From Limanda limanda (Eukaryota > Chordata > Actinopteri > Pleuronectiformes > Pleuronectidae): a stretch of DNA of 64,000 nucleotides. Position 1 is the first letter of the stretch. Each line of letters opens with the position of its first letter. The stretch lies in contig NC_083651.1 in the NCBI RefSeq assembly GCF_963576545.1, positions 23,052,248 through 23,116,247 on the forward strand, written 5' to 3'. The position numbers and the translations under genes are program-made. The notes beneath the pieces were generated by a model that did not search any database, had not been told where the DNA came from, and saw only the letters and a list, made by a program, of their open reading frames with translations. This document shows positions 44,670 to 58,091 of the stretch, piece by piece.

Positions 44670-46516
44670 TGCGTCTGTGCAGGTCGGCCAGTTATCATCT
44701 TCCCCTTCAGTGGACAGTTCCCTTCATATATATATATATATATATCTGTAAGTTGCTGTCTGACGTTAAACTGCATTGTGTCGGTTATTAAAAGCACACA
44801 GCTCCGTGACTCTCTGTCTCTGGGCGAGGCAGACAAGATCTTTTTTATCTGTCCATAAACCTATCATCTCATCTCATTTACACAAGAGTTTTATTACCAG
44901 ACGATGTACAGCGACATATACTGAACTATAATACTGCATTGCTTGCATTCATCTTGCTGTTTGTGTTCCGGGGGGGGGGGGGGGGGCGTTCAGGGACAGG
45001 ATCATATTTGACCCTTGAGGATTCAGAATCATCTCGTTGGTTTATGTGTCACGTTGCAGATTTACCTGATCTTCCCACAGTTTCCGAAATGAAATCCCAA
45101 ACTTTATCCTGGACCATTATTCTGATATGTCCACTGTTTGTGTCAGCAGTCACTTTGTCCTCTTAAGGTTCTGCTCATTTATAGACTATTGTGATTTTAT
45201 CTTCACCCACTTTTCAGCAGAACTGAACGTTTGTATGAAAATGCCCCAATTTTCATATTTTGCAGTTAGACAGCACAGAAGTACTATAAAGAAAATATAC
45301 CAGTAACACACAGATGAGTAATGTACATTTTATCATAAGTGATGTGGATTGAGCAATATCATTTTTTTTTTTTATTCTGGCAGAACAATAAATCTTTTTC
45401 CAATCTTGATGACTTGGGTTTCAGTTTATTATCGTCCCTGCAGCTTTTATCCTAATGACGTGGCCTCAGGTGACCTGACAGTTCATGATCTCATGCAGTT
45501 GTGTTGCTGTGACCTTTGTCCGTCTCCTTGAATAAAATTACACTCAAGTGCTTATTGTTCTGATCTGTGAAGTGATGCTTGTGTCAGATTGACAAGATTT
45601 AGGGGAAAAAGACACAGAATGTAGCCAATGAGAGACGGTCTTAAATCCATCCCTATAACAAATGTGGTAATAAGGACACAAATCAGTGACAGAGACATAA
45701 TTCAACACGTTTTGCGGAACAAATGTCACAGAATTCATCCATTGAGTTTGTCATTTCATGCTATAGATTTCCTTGTTCTCTTTGTATTCATTCAGGTTTT
45801 TGTTCAACTTCATGTTTCTGTTTGCAGTATCTGACCCGTGGTGATGAGACACTGCACGTTGAAGCCAGTACATTTGAACAAATTCACTGTTTGAAACATT
45901 TTTATATTTCAGGAGCTAAAAAATATAGATTTTTACAATAAAGATCCTCACACAAGACATAGACATATGTACATATTTACCCTTTCATACGTGTTTTTCT
46001 GTTAGTGTTGAGTGAGTGGATATTTTACTTTGTACTTTAAATGTTGCCCAATCCTGACAAAACCTATTATTCAATCTAAATCGAAATACAAGTTTTCAAC
46101 CTGTTAAAACGAATTACAACATTTAAATTGGAGCTTTTACAGATTAATTTTAATCACATCGTATATATCACTTTTCTTTTCTGGATTTCCTCCAGAAGTT
46201 CACACTATCTGAAGTGTTAGGTTTTCACCTCAGGGATAATTTTCACCAGACTGGATTCTTTGTGCACCTACGCCTTGATTAGATTCTTTCAATTCCTTTT
46301 GTCGCTTTAAAAAAAAAAGAGTAGTGTTGTTTTGAGGTATTTATGCTGTGGAAGGGGGGGGGGGGTGGCCTGTATTAGTTTGAGCTGCACAAGTTGACAC
46401 AAGTTCTTATTTTCCTGGAATTTGTTGCACAGTGGTGCTCAGCAGTCTCCGGGCAGTTGTGTTGAAGACATGGAGAGAGGTAAAGGCCAAGGAGGACGAG
46501 GGAAAGGCCTCGGAAC
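44670..46516. other. Intergenic between wnt6 and wnt10a, no gene seen
   Basis: Holds a short (TA)n at 44725-44745, a 17-base G run at 44970-44986 and AT-rich unique sequence. No exon. Confidence 0.6.
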
Positions 46517-46657
46517 CCTCCTCTCCTCTCCTCTCCTCTCCTCTCCTCTCCTCTCCTCTCCTCTCCTCTCCTCTCCTCTCCTCTCCTCTCCTCTCCTCTC
46601 CTCTCCTCTCCTCTCCTCTCCTCTCCTCTCCTCTCCTCTCCTCTCCTCTCCTCTCCT
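46517..46657. repeat. (CTCTC)n pentanucleotide array, about 28 units
   Basis: About 140 bases of perfect CTCTC/CTCCT pentamers, all pyrimidine on the + strand. The open frames it produces are repeat artefacts. Confidence 0.97.
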
Positions 46658-46819
46658 ACTCCTCTTTAAGCTGAGCAGGTATTCAGTGCTACATGGGCAA
46701 AGCCAGAGAAAATAGACAAGTGAGCAGATAGATTTACTGTAGCACCGGTATAAATAGATCTGCCTGTCGACATCTGTGTGCATGTGGCAGCATGTGTCAG
46801 TCTTTGTCAGTCAGTGCAT

Positions 46820-46920
<101 letters not shown>

Positions 46921-47066
46921 TGTTAGAGTGCACGGCCAGGTTAGAACGGGTGTGTTTTTCCATGTGTCCCTCCGAGAGAGAAATAGTGCCTGAGGAATGC
47001 AGCGTCGTCCCCACCAGAGATGAGTTGTGTCTCCACCTACGCTAACTGTTGCATTCTCACACACAA

Positions 47067-47067
<1 letters not shown>

Positions 47068-47140
<73 letters not shown>

Positions 47141-47151
47141 ACACACACACA
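47068..47151. repeat. (CA)n microsatellite
   Basis: About 40 CA units with one TCAC interruption, inverted relative to the TG array 150 bases to the left. Confidence 0.96.
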
Positions 47152-48197
47152 GCCTCACACAAAGCATTAATGAAGGGTTGCCACTGTAAAAGGTTTGACA
47201 GTGTTACGCTGCAGACAGTCATTTCCGTAGATCAGTCAGATAAATAGAGTGCCTCCATGTCTTATCTCCTGCAGTGGAGTGTTGGTGGTCCTCTGCTCCT
47301 ATGGGCTGTGCTTTTACAGTAAAAACAACAGCAGATGCAAAACAGGAGAAATTAGAGGGCCCGTTCTTTTTTAAGGGAAAAGGGAGGTAAACGAACAAAT
47401 AGAGAAAAAGGAAAGGAGGCTGAGGCTGAGGGGACAGAGAGAGAAAACTCAGATGTAACCCGACACTATAATGCCTTTCCATTTGTGTGAACTCTCCTCC
47501 GGTCCTCCATCCATCTCGCAGTGAGATGTTGCTTACACAAGGGGCACATCCAGAGATCGGCTCTGTGTGGGGTTTCATCTGATACCAGTGACTGTAATTA
47601 CAGAAGCGGGGGAGACAGACAGAGAGAAACTTGTTTAATACAAACCGTGAAATGAAGCAATCTCACTTCTTTTTACAGGGATGAATAATGCACTGAAAGT
47701 ATAATCCATCAGGCTTCCAAGAGCCACGCTCACTCTCGCATCAGTGGGCCTCCAACCTGGGCCCGGGCTCAGGGTGTTTGGGAAAGACAGGGATCTTTAT
47801 GAGTTAATGCAGGCCCTGGAGGTGATGGCTCAGCTGCTGCCTTACTTCCACAGCCCACCCAACTAGGTGCTGCTGGTGCTCAGCGATTTAATGGTCCATT
47901 TTGTGCACATCAATGCATCTCGTGGCTTTTAGGTGCGGCGTTGCCTCGGGACCCCTTCATGTAGAGTACGACAAAACACATCAGGAGTTTACTGGAGTCG
48001 CCCTGAACACGGGCCGAGGGCTGAGCCTGATAAATAGCCGTGCAGATAAAGGTCCCAGTGAGAGAAGATCCATCATGAAATGTATTTTTGGCAAAGTTAT
48101 CCCACTCACTTGATAAAAATAATGTATTCGAAAAACTTTCTTTTGCTCATCTTTGCATCAATCGGAAGAAACGGGTGGATAAACGTCAAGCTGACCC

Positions 48198-48228
<31 letters not shown>

Positions 48229-49937
48229 ACGCACACGCACACGCACACACACACACACACACATATAGCGATTTTGTAATTCATCAAACTCCAGACCGTA
48301 ACCGTTTGTCCCTGCACCCCCAACCATCCTCTTCTTCTTTGTTATCTCTGGTTGTGAAAACATGGCTGCGAGAGGTGTTGGTGGGAGTCGGAGGGGTGGG
48401 GGGGGGGGGCCTGCTGTCTACTGTGGCTGCTTTGGCTCCGTATCTGTTCCTGTGTGAAGACGGGGCAGGTTTCTTTCTCTTTGGGACAGAGACAATAAAC
48501 AGGGGCTGTTTGTGCAACAAGAGTCGTGGGACGCCTTGATGGGAAGCAGACGACGTGCTCGCTCAAGTGCATGCACATGTGCACCGGCCACTGGTGCTGC
48601 AGTTTGTGAAGCATCTCTGCTGTTTGCCTGCTTCTCTCAGAGGAGGCTGAGCGAACAGGTGCTAACTTCAGATGCAAGTTGCTGCTGCAGTGTTTGGACA
48701 CAGTGCTACGATAAAGTCGTCATTTAATGGGACTAACAAAGATTTACCAAGTTGCTTTCATTTAAGGTTTGCAAGGTATATCTGATTGGACAATACTTTA
48801 TGCTACAGACGTTCGTTTAAGATAACATAAGAATAAAAAAGATAAGATAAGATATGATTTGATAAGATAAGAAATTCTTGTAAGATCTCGCTCCAGAATA
48901 TTAAGTCTACAAAATATATATGTGAAAATAAAGATAAATAAAATAAACTGTATTATGAATACAAATTTAAATATAAACTGTATATGTAGTAAATGCAGAA
49001 CCTTTGCAAATTAGAAATAACATGAGAAATGAAAATAATACAAATAATTTCCGTAATACTAAACGTGTAAAAGTGGCAGTAAAAAGTAATGAAATAGTAA
49101 TAAAGTAAATAACATGCAATTATTATTGCAAATGAACATGAATATGTTGGAAAAAATACACGTTAGTATATAAAACTGAGTCACATTGCACAGTGGTGGT
49201 ATTCATTCTCAGTGTCACTGACAGTGGCCTTTCACTTCTGTGTGTCAACACAAGATGGCGCCCTTGTAGCAGAAAGTTGATAAACTGTAACACTACCAGC
49301 CATGGCACACTGCACTGAGAGGACTAATCATAACAATGACCAAAACAAAATAAGTATGTTAAACATTGAAGAAAGATAATTGAATTTTACAGAAATAAAT
49401 CAAATATTTAAACATAGCATTTATGAAATCATGAAATAATGGATTAAAACGAAAGATGGCAGAAAACCCAGAACTGGCTTCAATCCCCTCAACTCTTCTG
49501 CCAAATCAGACATGTGTACAATATTTACATCATGTTTGCTTATGTTACAGTGAGTATGTCCACTTTCACAAGTGTCACACAGAGGAGGAGAGATTTTCTA
49601 TTGACATTTTGAGCTGAGTTACATATATAGTTTTATCCGACTGGTCTGCGATTAGGCTTTGTAAACACATTCTTGGATTGGCTGGGCCTGCTACCTTGTA
49701 TACTTCCAGAATAGAGTTACACACACACACAGACACACACACACACACACACACACATACACACACACACACTTAGACTTACAAACGTTTGGAGTAAACA
49801 ATGTCATGCAAACTTGTTGTAGCCTAATCATCCCAAATAAGAGAAGCTCAGAGGTAAGTGCAGCGATGAGGAAAACAAGCACTTTCAATCCCTGTAAACA
49901 AGCAGACTTGGTGAGTGTGTGTAACTGTGTGTGTGTG

Positions 49938-49973
<36 letters not shown>

Positions 49974-52469
49974 TGTAAATTCATACATATATGCATTCCA
50001 TATGGTATTTGTAAGAGCAGCTTGATTTCCGCCCCTATGCTCCTTCTTTTCCCAGAGTCGCCCCAAGACACATTCCTCACGTTTTAACATTTCTGATTTC
50101 ATATGATTTAGATTTCTGATACAATATCAAGAGGCGGCAGGTGGAGTTGAAAGTTGAAAGCAAGTTGAATGTTTTCCTTTTAGCTGGAGAGACAGTGGTC
50201 AGTTTAAACCGTGTGAGGGACGAGGTTCGGCAAAGGTCACGGACTGGGTTCAAATCCAAGACGTCATACCACACATCACCACATGGTGTGCACGTTAGGA
50301 CTCCTCATAAAAGTGTTTTTGGGCAGAACACCGAGCCCCAAACTTCCATTGGTGAAATAAACACCTGACTGCATAAGTGGCTACATGCAAAAATCACATT
50401 GTTTAAACAGTGGTACAGTAACAAAAAAAAATGTATGCATTTAATTTAAATTAAAGAACAAAATGAGCAGAATGAGGAAATACAGCCAAATTCTAAGAAA
50501 TCCGTTATCGTGCCCTTCTTTAAAATCCCAATGTGAGCTGATTTTGACATTTTCAAACTTTAGTTGAACTGAGCTCATAAAAAACGTCTTTCACCTTGTC
50601 CCTTTCCCAAAAAACACAACCTGGGAACTATTTTCCTTTCCAATCGCCAGAGGACAAAAAAACACAAGGAAGTTTTGCATCCCCACTGTTTTGTTAAACG
50701 GATCCTGGGTGAAGTTTCCCCTTCTCTGGCGTGTGTCCTCTGTGCATCATCAGGGATCATCCAAAATATAGCCAGTTCTCACAGCCCCGGGATGTTTCAA
50801 GTCTCCTGCAAAGATGGGTTAATAGATTAGAACCACGCCGCAGTCTCGACATAGGGATTGCAAAACAAGAGACAGCACATTACACCGAGAAGCAACTTTG
50901 TGACAGTTCTAATAACATCCATGTGTTCCTGGCATGGGCAGGTACGTGAGCATTTGATCCGTGGCACAGCGAAGCATGTTTGGGTGTGTGTGTGTTTTTC
51001 AGATTTCTAAGATAAGATGAGATGAGGTGATACAGTGCGTGAGAGAATAACAAAGTGGTAGTCATGGTGATCGATGTCCCACTTGTGCTGTAAGATTTGG
51101 AGCCACACAGTGTCGTATTGTTGCTTCAGTCAAAACGAGTCAGAGGACAGAGGGAAGAAAACCAAGTTTCAGGGGGAAAAATTCTTAACTTTCTCTTCTC
51201 CAGACCAGCACTTCCATCACTGAGGCCATCGATCTTCCATGCTGATTGTTTAACGGGCGGCCCTGTCATTTGTCCCCGGCTCCCTGTGGTGTAATTGCAC
51301 ATCTGTCCCTTCCTTTTGCACTGTTTGTCCTGCTCCCCACATTTCACACACGATCCCTCACGAAAAAACATGTGTCCCTGCATGCAAAAACACACAAACA
51401 CCCGTTCTCCATTGACAGGCCGTGTGCACCCGCACCACTTTTCTCCTTTCCCCGTCCCGCACGCACAAACACACACACACAGACGAGCCAAGAATTTGCT
51501 TGTTAGAAGTTAGTTACTAGTGTCGAGCCTTGTAATTGACTAACCTCTGCTCCGCCGCGCTCTCCTCCGCTTTGCTTATTTTCGTCGGCCTCGGCCAAAA
51601 CTCTCCAAGAAACGTGAACTTCGCGTGAACTCCCTTCACCGGGAGACGCAGGGAGAGAGGGTGTGACAAGCATAACTCCTGTCAGTTAATATATACGGCA
51701 CAGTGTAGTGTCCCATGTTGTCGGCCCGTGTGCTGAGAGAGAGAGAGCGAGGTAAAGAAAGGCCAAGGTAAGGGGGGGAGGTCGGAAACACAGAGAGTGA
51801 GAGAGAGAGAGAAGATGAGGGATTTCTGCAAAATGGCCACAAGCTATCTTTAAATGACTGCACGCTGTAATTATTTCTGACCTCCTATCGTAAATCCTAT
51901 CACCGTACCTTCTACTTAATTTGGGACGTATGAGATCCCAGGTCGAGAGCAACAGTGGTTTTGGGTTCACGATGGTCCCTGATGGCGAACGTAACCATGA
52001 CACCCGCTCTGCTATTTCTGCTACAGTGAGGTCAATCTTCAGAAGTCCACGGCAATAAAGGGAGGTCGGACCGAAACTAATGGAAGCGCATGCACTGTAT
52101 AAAGAGGCACAAGGTCATGGCACAATGGGAGCCCTCTGCAGTGTTAAGGACAGTAATGGACAAACTTCTCCCATTTTAACTTTACAAGTGTAGGACCGAC
52201 GTAATCAGACCAAAGGGTTACCATGGTTGTCGCCCAAGCATGAAAGCGGCAATGCAGCTGAACTTCGGAGTTAACAGGAAGGAAATAATCTGCCGGTTAA
52301 ATAGATCCAAGAGGCCTTGACTAAGTGTTGGAACCTAGCCTGTTTCATCCTGCATCTTATTGAGCATGCAGACTCGAGAACGGTGTTAATCTTCTCATTC
52401 AGGCTAACTCTCGGTATGAAAGCAAATTGGTGTGTTTCCCAAAACGGTGCACTCAATTTTAATATTTGG

Positions 52470-52471
<2 letters not shown>
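47152..52471. other. Intergenic, no gene seen
   Basis: Includes CA/TG tracts at 48198-48264, 49721-49771 and 49925-49973, and a GATAAGATAA-rich tract near 48835-48880. The stretch at 51540-52120 looks unique and is CpG-richer at its left end. No exon with splice signals and a recognisable domain was found. Confidence 0.55.

Positions 52472-52524
<53 letters not shown>
52472..52524. repeat. (AT)n microsatellite
   Basis: 53 uninterrupted bases of AT, self-complementary. Confidence 0.97.
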
Positions 52525-52527
<3 letters not shown>

Positions 52528-53359
52528 TGAGTATTAAGCCTATAACTGCATCTCAATATTTTTTAGTGTCACTTCAATAAATATAGAAGATTTTATCGCT
52601 CTTTCGTTTGCATGGTACAAGAGGGATGGGAAAACATTTAGTATTTATTACAGAGGAAGGTAACATGATAAATTAAAGGTGGACTCGGACATTTTGGGCC
52701 CTTTGTCCTGGTCAGATTCTCACGGCATCAAAAAAATGTCCGGTAATTCGTATTGTATAAATTCTGCTGTGGTGTTTTTGTTTACAACACATTAACAATG
52801 TCATCTGCCCTTATCAATAAAAGCTCTTGAAACTAATGTCTTTCAGGTCGACCAAGTATCTTTATATCCAGATATATTCGTATTCTTTTAGCCTATTTCC
52901 CTAACTCTGTTAATTTTCTAGATAGTATTCTCACATGGGCTCATTCAGACATTTTTTGGGACCGGGGAAACTCACTGGGACATTTGCATACTCACATCCA
53001 GCCCCTCTGGAAGACTTCAGGAAACTGTCTGGAGTTCAGTGCATGTCTGACTGTGGGTTTTGGTGTAGGAGACTTTATGTTGAGCCTCAGGCAAAGGCTA
53101 CATGACAAATCCAGTTTTAACGCTTACTGTGTTAAGGCCTTAAGCCTCATGTGAGCTTAAAAACCTGTAAAAAAAATTGGAGCTGACAGAAGACAAACAG
53201 AAAAGACCACAGAAAAAAAGTCATATATATTTATGTATTTCACTGTAGTGGTAAATCACTGCTGTTCTATGATTCCACACTAAAAGTTAATGGTGTGACG
53301 GCACAAGACCATAGACTATATTTAAATACAGAATGACATAATGTGTTTACATGTTACTT

Positions 53360-53430
53360 GCCACGACTGTGAAAACTTTGTTCGGCCGTGTCTCTCCCTG
53401 CAGGACAATAAAGTTCCAATTGAACCAGAC
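53360..53430 (+). repeat. Possible LINE 3' tail fragment
   Basis: CGTGTCTCTCCCTGCAGGAC followed by AATAAAG resembles the end of fish LINE copies (a CCCTGxGGGACAATAAAG pattern). Very short, so tentative. Confidence 0.3.
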
Positions 53431-53801
53431 AGTGCAACTCCACAAAAACACCGGCACTATTGGGAAAACTTCATGTTTTAGTTTATTATTGAATTAAACG
53501 TTCAGCAGGTTCATATTTCGTGTTGCAGAGCGAGTGGGTGTGAGCGTTGCGAGATAAAAATAATAAAGGCTTCAAGGGCTGCAGGAAAAACTGTGTTATA
53601 ACAAAAAGCTTTAGGCTCAAAATAGGGGACTATGAAACAAACCTGGCACGAGAGTTTAACGAAAATAAAGTCCTAACGTCTCCAGACACGGGAGTCGAGT
53701 TGATCTGAGACCAGCAGGGGAATGTTTCCCACATCACATTTAACGAATGTAACTGAACAGGAACACACTCGCCGGTGAAGAATGAAAAACAATTAAAGGG
53801 T

Positions 53802-53917
<116 letters not shown>

Positions 53918-53930
53918 AGGGAGAGGGGAG

Positions 53931-55620
53931 AGATAGAGAGAGAAGGGGAGAAGCACAAAGAGAGCAGACCCAACTCTTTGGCAGAGGCCTGCAGACCCAA
54001 TGGAAGTTGTGTGTGTGTGTTGTGTGTCAGCCTGTGCACACGTTTGTGCAAGATATCCTTTTTCACTATGAATAATGTGCAATAGGTCTACAGCATGAAT
54101 ATGTAATGTAGTACATGTCGCCTGCTGGGGCCTTACATTTGTCATTCAAATTAAAATAACAAAAAAGACGGCGGCCCACAGGTCGTTATCCTTGATATGT
54201 TTTGCAAGTTCCAACGCTCCATTGAAAACTGCCTGAGATATTTGCTTTAGCCACTGTGACTCAAAAACAGGTTAATCATCGAGTTAATAATGACAAAGAT
54301 AAAGTCACATTTAAAAATTTCCCTTGCCATTTCAAAATGCCAAAAAATTAATTAACGGTTAGAATAAAGTACACACTCTGCACATTCATACATTTAACTC
54401 TCCTGTATTACAATCATATTTTAATTGCCACGTGTGGGCGCAGTGGCAGCTGTTTATTAAAAGTTGCGTAAACCAGCTTCACACAAACAGGTCGCTCACA
54501 TATAGCACAAAAGAATCAAGTCAATAAACGTGTCAGTAAAAAGCTCAACAGAGCAAGGCGTGTGATTACATATGGATTCAACTCTCTATTCTGCATGGGA
54601 ATCTGCAGAGCCTGTGGGCAAGGGACAGGATTTCAAAGTTTTCAAAAGATTCATTTATTTGTATTCATACGCAATAATTATGTTCATGGACTTACCATTA
54701 ACATTTTCTGCTTTCAACATTTCATTTCGAAACCCACTTTTATGATATTTTCATAGTGCGGTTTGCAGGATCACTTCACAGGGTCACACGTGATCTCTTC
54801 TGCGTGTGATCTTCCGAGTGGAGAGAGGGGAGCGACACATGAGTCACGTTTCCGAGGAACCTTGATTCAGTCGGCCATGTTTTTATTAGTCGTGATGACA
54901 GCGAGAGACGCATAAAGACGGGAATGACAGAGTGCAACGCGTCCTGACTGCAGAACTCAACACAAAGTCACAAAAGCCAATAAATCTTCTAACAAGCCCG
55001 CTTTCCTCACAGGCCTTGAAATAATTAAGCACAAACTTGTCGTCCCAGCCAAACCTTCCAGATCAGGCTGCTGTGTGATAAACCCCCAGAGGAGAACTTG
55101 ATGTGGTATTGTTTCTCTGATCTTCTAAATTTGTGTACGGCAACTTAATTGCGTCTGAATGCTGAACCCGTGTCGTGTTTTAATACTCCGGTGACTCCAT
55201 GCTGGCAGAATGCTCTCGTCCCTCCACTGGTGGCGGGGGGGAAGAAACCTTTTTATTTGTGGTTTCTGAAATCTTTATTCTAAGCTACTCATAAAGCACT
55301 GAGATGAGTGATATCATGTGGTCTCCATCAACAATGGAGCTTTTTTGTTTGACTTTGTAAGATTAAAGGCTGTGACACACAGGGAAGGTTAGACAATTTT
55401 AACCAGCGCCGATTTCTTTACAACCTTTTTCTTACAGAGGACAATGAGGTCTCCTTGTTGACAGAAAGCCCTGCAAATCCACATCCAATACACATTCTGT
55501 TGTAATATAGATAATAAAACAAATCTGTAAAGAGTGTCTAAAGCCACTGGAAGAGGTTTGTTGGGTCTGAAGAAATAAACTTTCTCCCCAAAAGTGAGGA
55601 TCTAGTGTCTTCTTCGTAAC
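53931..55620. other. Intergenic upstream of wnt10a, no gene seen
   Basis: A mostly unique-looking stretch. The part at about 54780-55090 has a balanced composition and no repeat signature, so it is a candidate regulatory region. No exon. Confidence 0.5.
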
Positions 55621-55725
55621 TTGCTGGTAAAGACCATAAGTGCAGCCTCCTCCATGTTGGTGGATGGGTCATGGACAAAACAAAAAAAATCTAGAGGACA
55701 CGTCAAACAATTTTTTTCTCAAAAG
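55621..55725 (+). repeat. Dispersed repeat, copy B
   Basis: Second copy of the element at 35021-35130, sharing TGCAG, CCTCCTCCAT, TTGGTGGATGGG, ACAAAAC and CGTCAAA in order. Confidence 0.7.
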
Positions 55726-56156
55726 ATGGTTTCTGTCACTTTAGGTTGTTCTTACCATTCTGATGTTTGTTCAGGTGATTTATTAGATGTTACAAACACA
55801 TCATGATGACAATTTCGTTTCGTTTCTGCGTCCATCTGGAGATTAAAGAACATGAATCTATAAATAAATGTCTCTTTTTTTGACTTACCTGAAGTTAGTG
55901 GAGTTGCCTTTTCAAGACAAAGCAGTGGGTGAAATAAGCCTTGATATGTTAAAAGTTTTCTATACTTGTAAAACTTATAAGGGTGACGTTTAATTCATTA
56001 AAGACCGAAGTTAAGAGGATCATGGTTGAACCTTCAAACGGTTGTGTGCAATCCATCTCATCATCATAATTCACCTTCTTTGGCATGCATCATCATGTCC
56101 TCTTCATCATCGTCATCTGAACTTCCACCAAATCCACAATCCTCAGTTCAAACCCT

Positions 56157-56222
56157 TTCCTCCTCCTCCTCCTCCTCTTGCTCATCAACCACCACCCTCC
56201 TCCTCCTCCTCCTCCTCCTCAG
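56157..56222. repeat. Two (TCC)n tracts upstream of the wnt10a TATA box
   Basis: TCC runs at about 56157-56178 and 56200-56222, separated by ATCAACCACCACC. Almost pure pyrimidine on the + strand, ending about 20 bases before a TATA box. Confidence 0.9.
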
Positions 56223-56240
56223 CATCGCTCCTGCAGTGGA

Positions 56241-56246
56241 TATAAA
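56241..56246 (+). promoter_or_regulatory. Probable wnt10a TATA box
   Basis: TATAAA in the context GTGGATATAAAACTTCC, about 660 bases before the wnt10a ATG. Transcription would begin near 56270, giving a long leader with a (TC)n tract and several upstream ATGs. Confidence 0.5.
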
Positions 56247-56475
56247 ACTTCCTTCCCTCACAGAAGGGCTGCACGCAAAGTGTTTCTTATCCGAGGAGGA
56301 TCTCTATCCTGCGCTAACGAGCCACTTGACCTCCCTCCTTCTCCCGGAGTGACGCAAAGAAGAGGAGAGAGAAGAAGAAGTGGGCTGGCGCAGCGCTAAG
56401 TGCAGCAGTTTGGAGGAGAGACCAACTCTCACCAGTCAGGCAGACTTCATCCTGGATCCGCCGGCTCTCTCTCTG

Positions 56476-56476
<1 letters not shown>

Positions 56477-56522
<46 letters not shown>
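56477..56522. repeat. (TC)n tract in the probable wnt10a leader
   Basis: About 23 CT units. Confidence 0.93.
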
Positions 56523-56525
<3 letters not shown>

Positions 56526-56664
56526 TCGGATGTAAAAACCAATGCAAAGTCCTCGTGTAGCGGAGATCCCGGGATGTGTGTGTGTGTGAGAAAGACGAGG
56601 CTGCACTTACTCCCCCCCCAACACTTCACAGCAGCCTCCTCCACTCATGAAACTTTTTTCTTGA

Positions 56665-56883
56665 ATGAGTATCCCGCCTCTGGCTGGCACATCTGGACGC
56701 ACGGCACCCGGAGCTGTCAGGTCCTGCGCCAACTTTAACCCGGAACAGACCCGAGCCCACCCCACCTCATCTCCTGTGTCCTCTTCTAAACTCCGAAGCG
56801 GAATATTGGACTTTAAGCTATTACTTTTATTTTGCTTTTTTTTATTTTTTAAACTTTTTTGTTGTTCCTGTTTGTTTTTTTAA
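56665..56883 (+). other. 72-codon upstream ORF before wnt10a
   Basis: ATG at 56665 opens a frame ending in TAA at 56881-56883, with a very hydrophobic end (LLLLFCFFLFFKLFCCSC). It is in the same frame as the wnt10a ATG (56902) but separated from it by TAATAA. Three other ATGs precede it: a start-stop ATG-TAA at 56530-56535, a 54-codon frame at 56574-56738 and a 5-codon frame at 56647. Confidence 0.4.
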
Positions 56884-56901
56884 TAATTGAAAAGGAACAA
56901 A

Positions 56902-58034
56902 ATGGAACAGCCAGTCCTCAGATTAACGTGCGTCCTGCTGCTTGTCTGTCTCCTGGATACAAGGTGAGTTGGAATAAATGAGGGATGTGTTTGAATCAAA
57001 GCTTAAAATCTATGATACACTTGAAGAATAAATGTAACTCATGTATATGAGAATATATGTAACGTTTTCTCACTCTATGTTCTTCTATTCTTTTGATTTC
57101 GATTTAACAATTTGGATAAACAACTTAAACTTCATCAAAGTCAATTTTCTTTTATGTAAGTAAATGTCAGATGAGCCAAACTTATTCCTCACGTGATATT
57201 AACCTTTGCACATGAAGAAAACATTTAAAAAGTAATTAAAAACAAATGAATCATCAGCCTTTATCTAAGTTTTATTATTCATTCCCAGTCATCTGCTCTT
57301 TCATTCCCCGAACAAAGTTGCCAGTTAATAATCTATATTTGGAGTGAGTTGTTGAAACAGGTCTCATCTCAAATCAGGAAACACAACAGGTAGTGACAGA
57401 AGCCGAACTGGAATCACACGCTTCAAAACGCTGTTGCTGACACGTAGGGCAACAACCGTGCAACTGAGCATTTGATGCCACAGCAAGTTGTATCTTTAAT
57501 TTTCTGACTCACTTCCAAGGCTGGGTGCTTTCTGCAGGAGGTGATTAGTGAGAGTTTGAGTCGGCTTCTCTGATGTGGACACTTGCAGAATAGGAATGTG
57601 CAGAAAATGTATACACTTTGACAAAACTGGGTAGAAGTTGTCATGCAAATGTGCTGCAGCTGTGTGTGTGTATTTTGTGTTTGTGTTACCGTACACGCCT
57701 CCTCACACCTGGGTATTTGCGTGTGGGTGTGCAGGGTGTGCATACAGATGCGTGTTTGCCCACAGCCGTGTGCATGCACGCGCCAAGCCTGCATGTGAGT
57801 CTGTGTGTTTCCCAGTCACACAAACACTGGGACACGCAACCTGTGTTTTACTTGTGTAATGACAATGAAAAAGAAAAGCTGTGCACCTCTCGGCTCTCAA
57901 GCCTTCATCAGAGCAGCCTGTGTTTTCCTTGTTACTGCTCTTACTGTTTCTCTGTGAAGACGAAAAGGGGCTTTGCTGAATTACTGTGTTTCACATGATT
58001 GATCTGCAGCAGGGGCAGGAGACAGCTGAGGAAA

Positions 58035-58091
<57 letters not shown>

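Noticed and set aside
46422..46783. Open frames with LLSSP or RRGEE repeats
   Set aside because: Produced by the CTCTC pentamer array.
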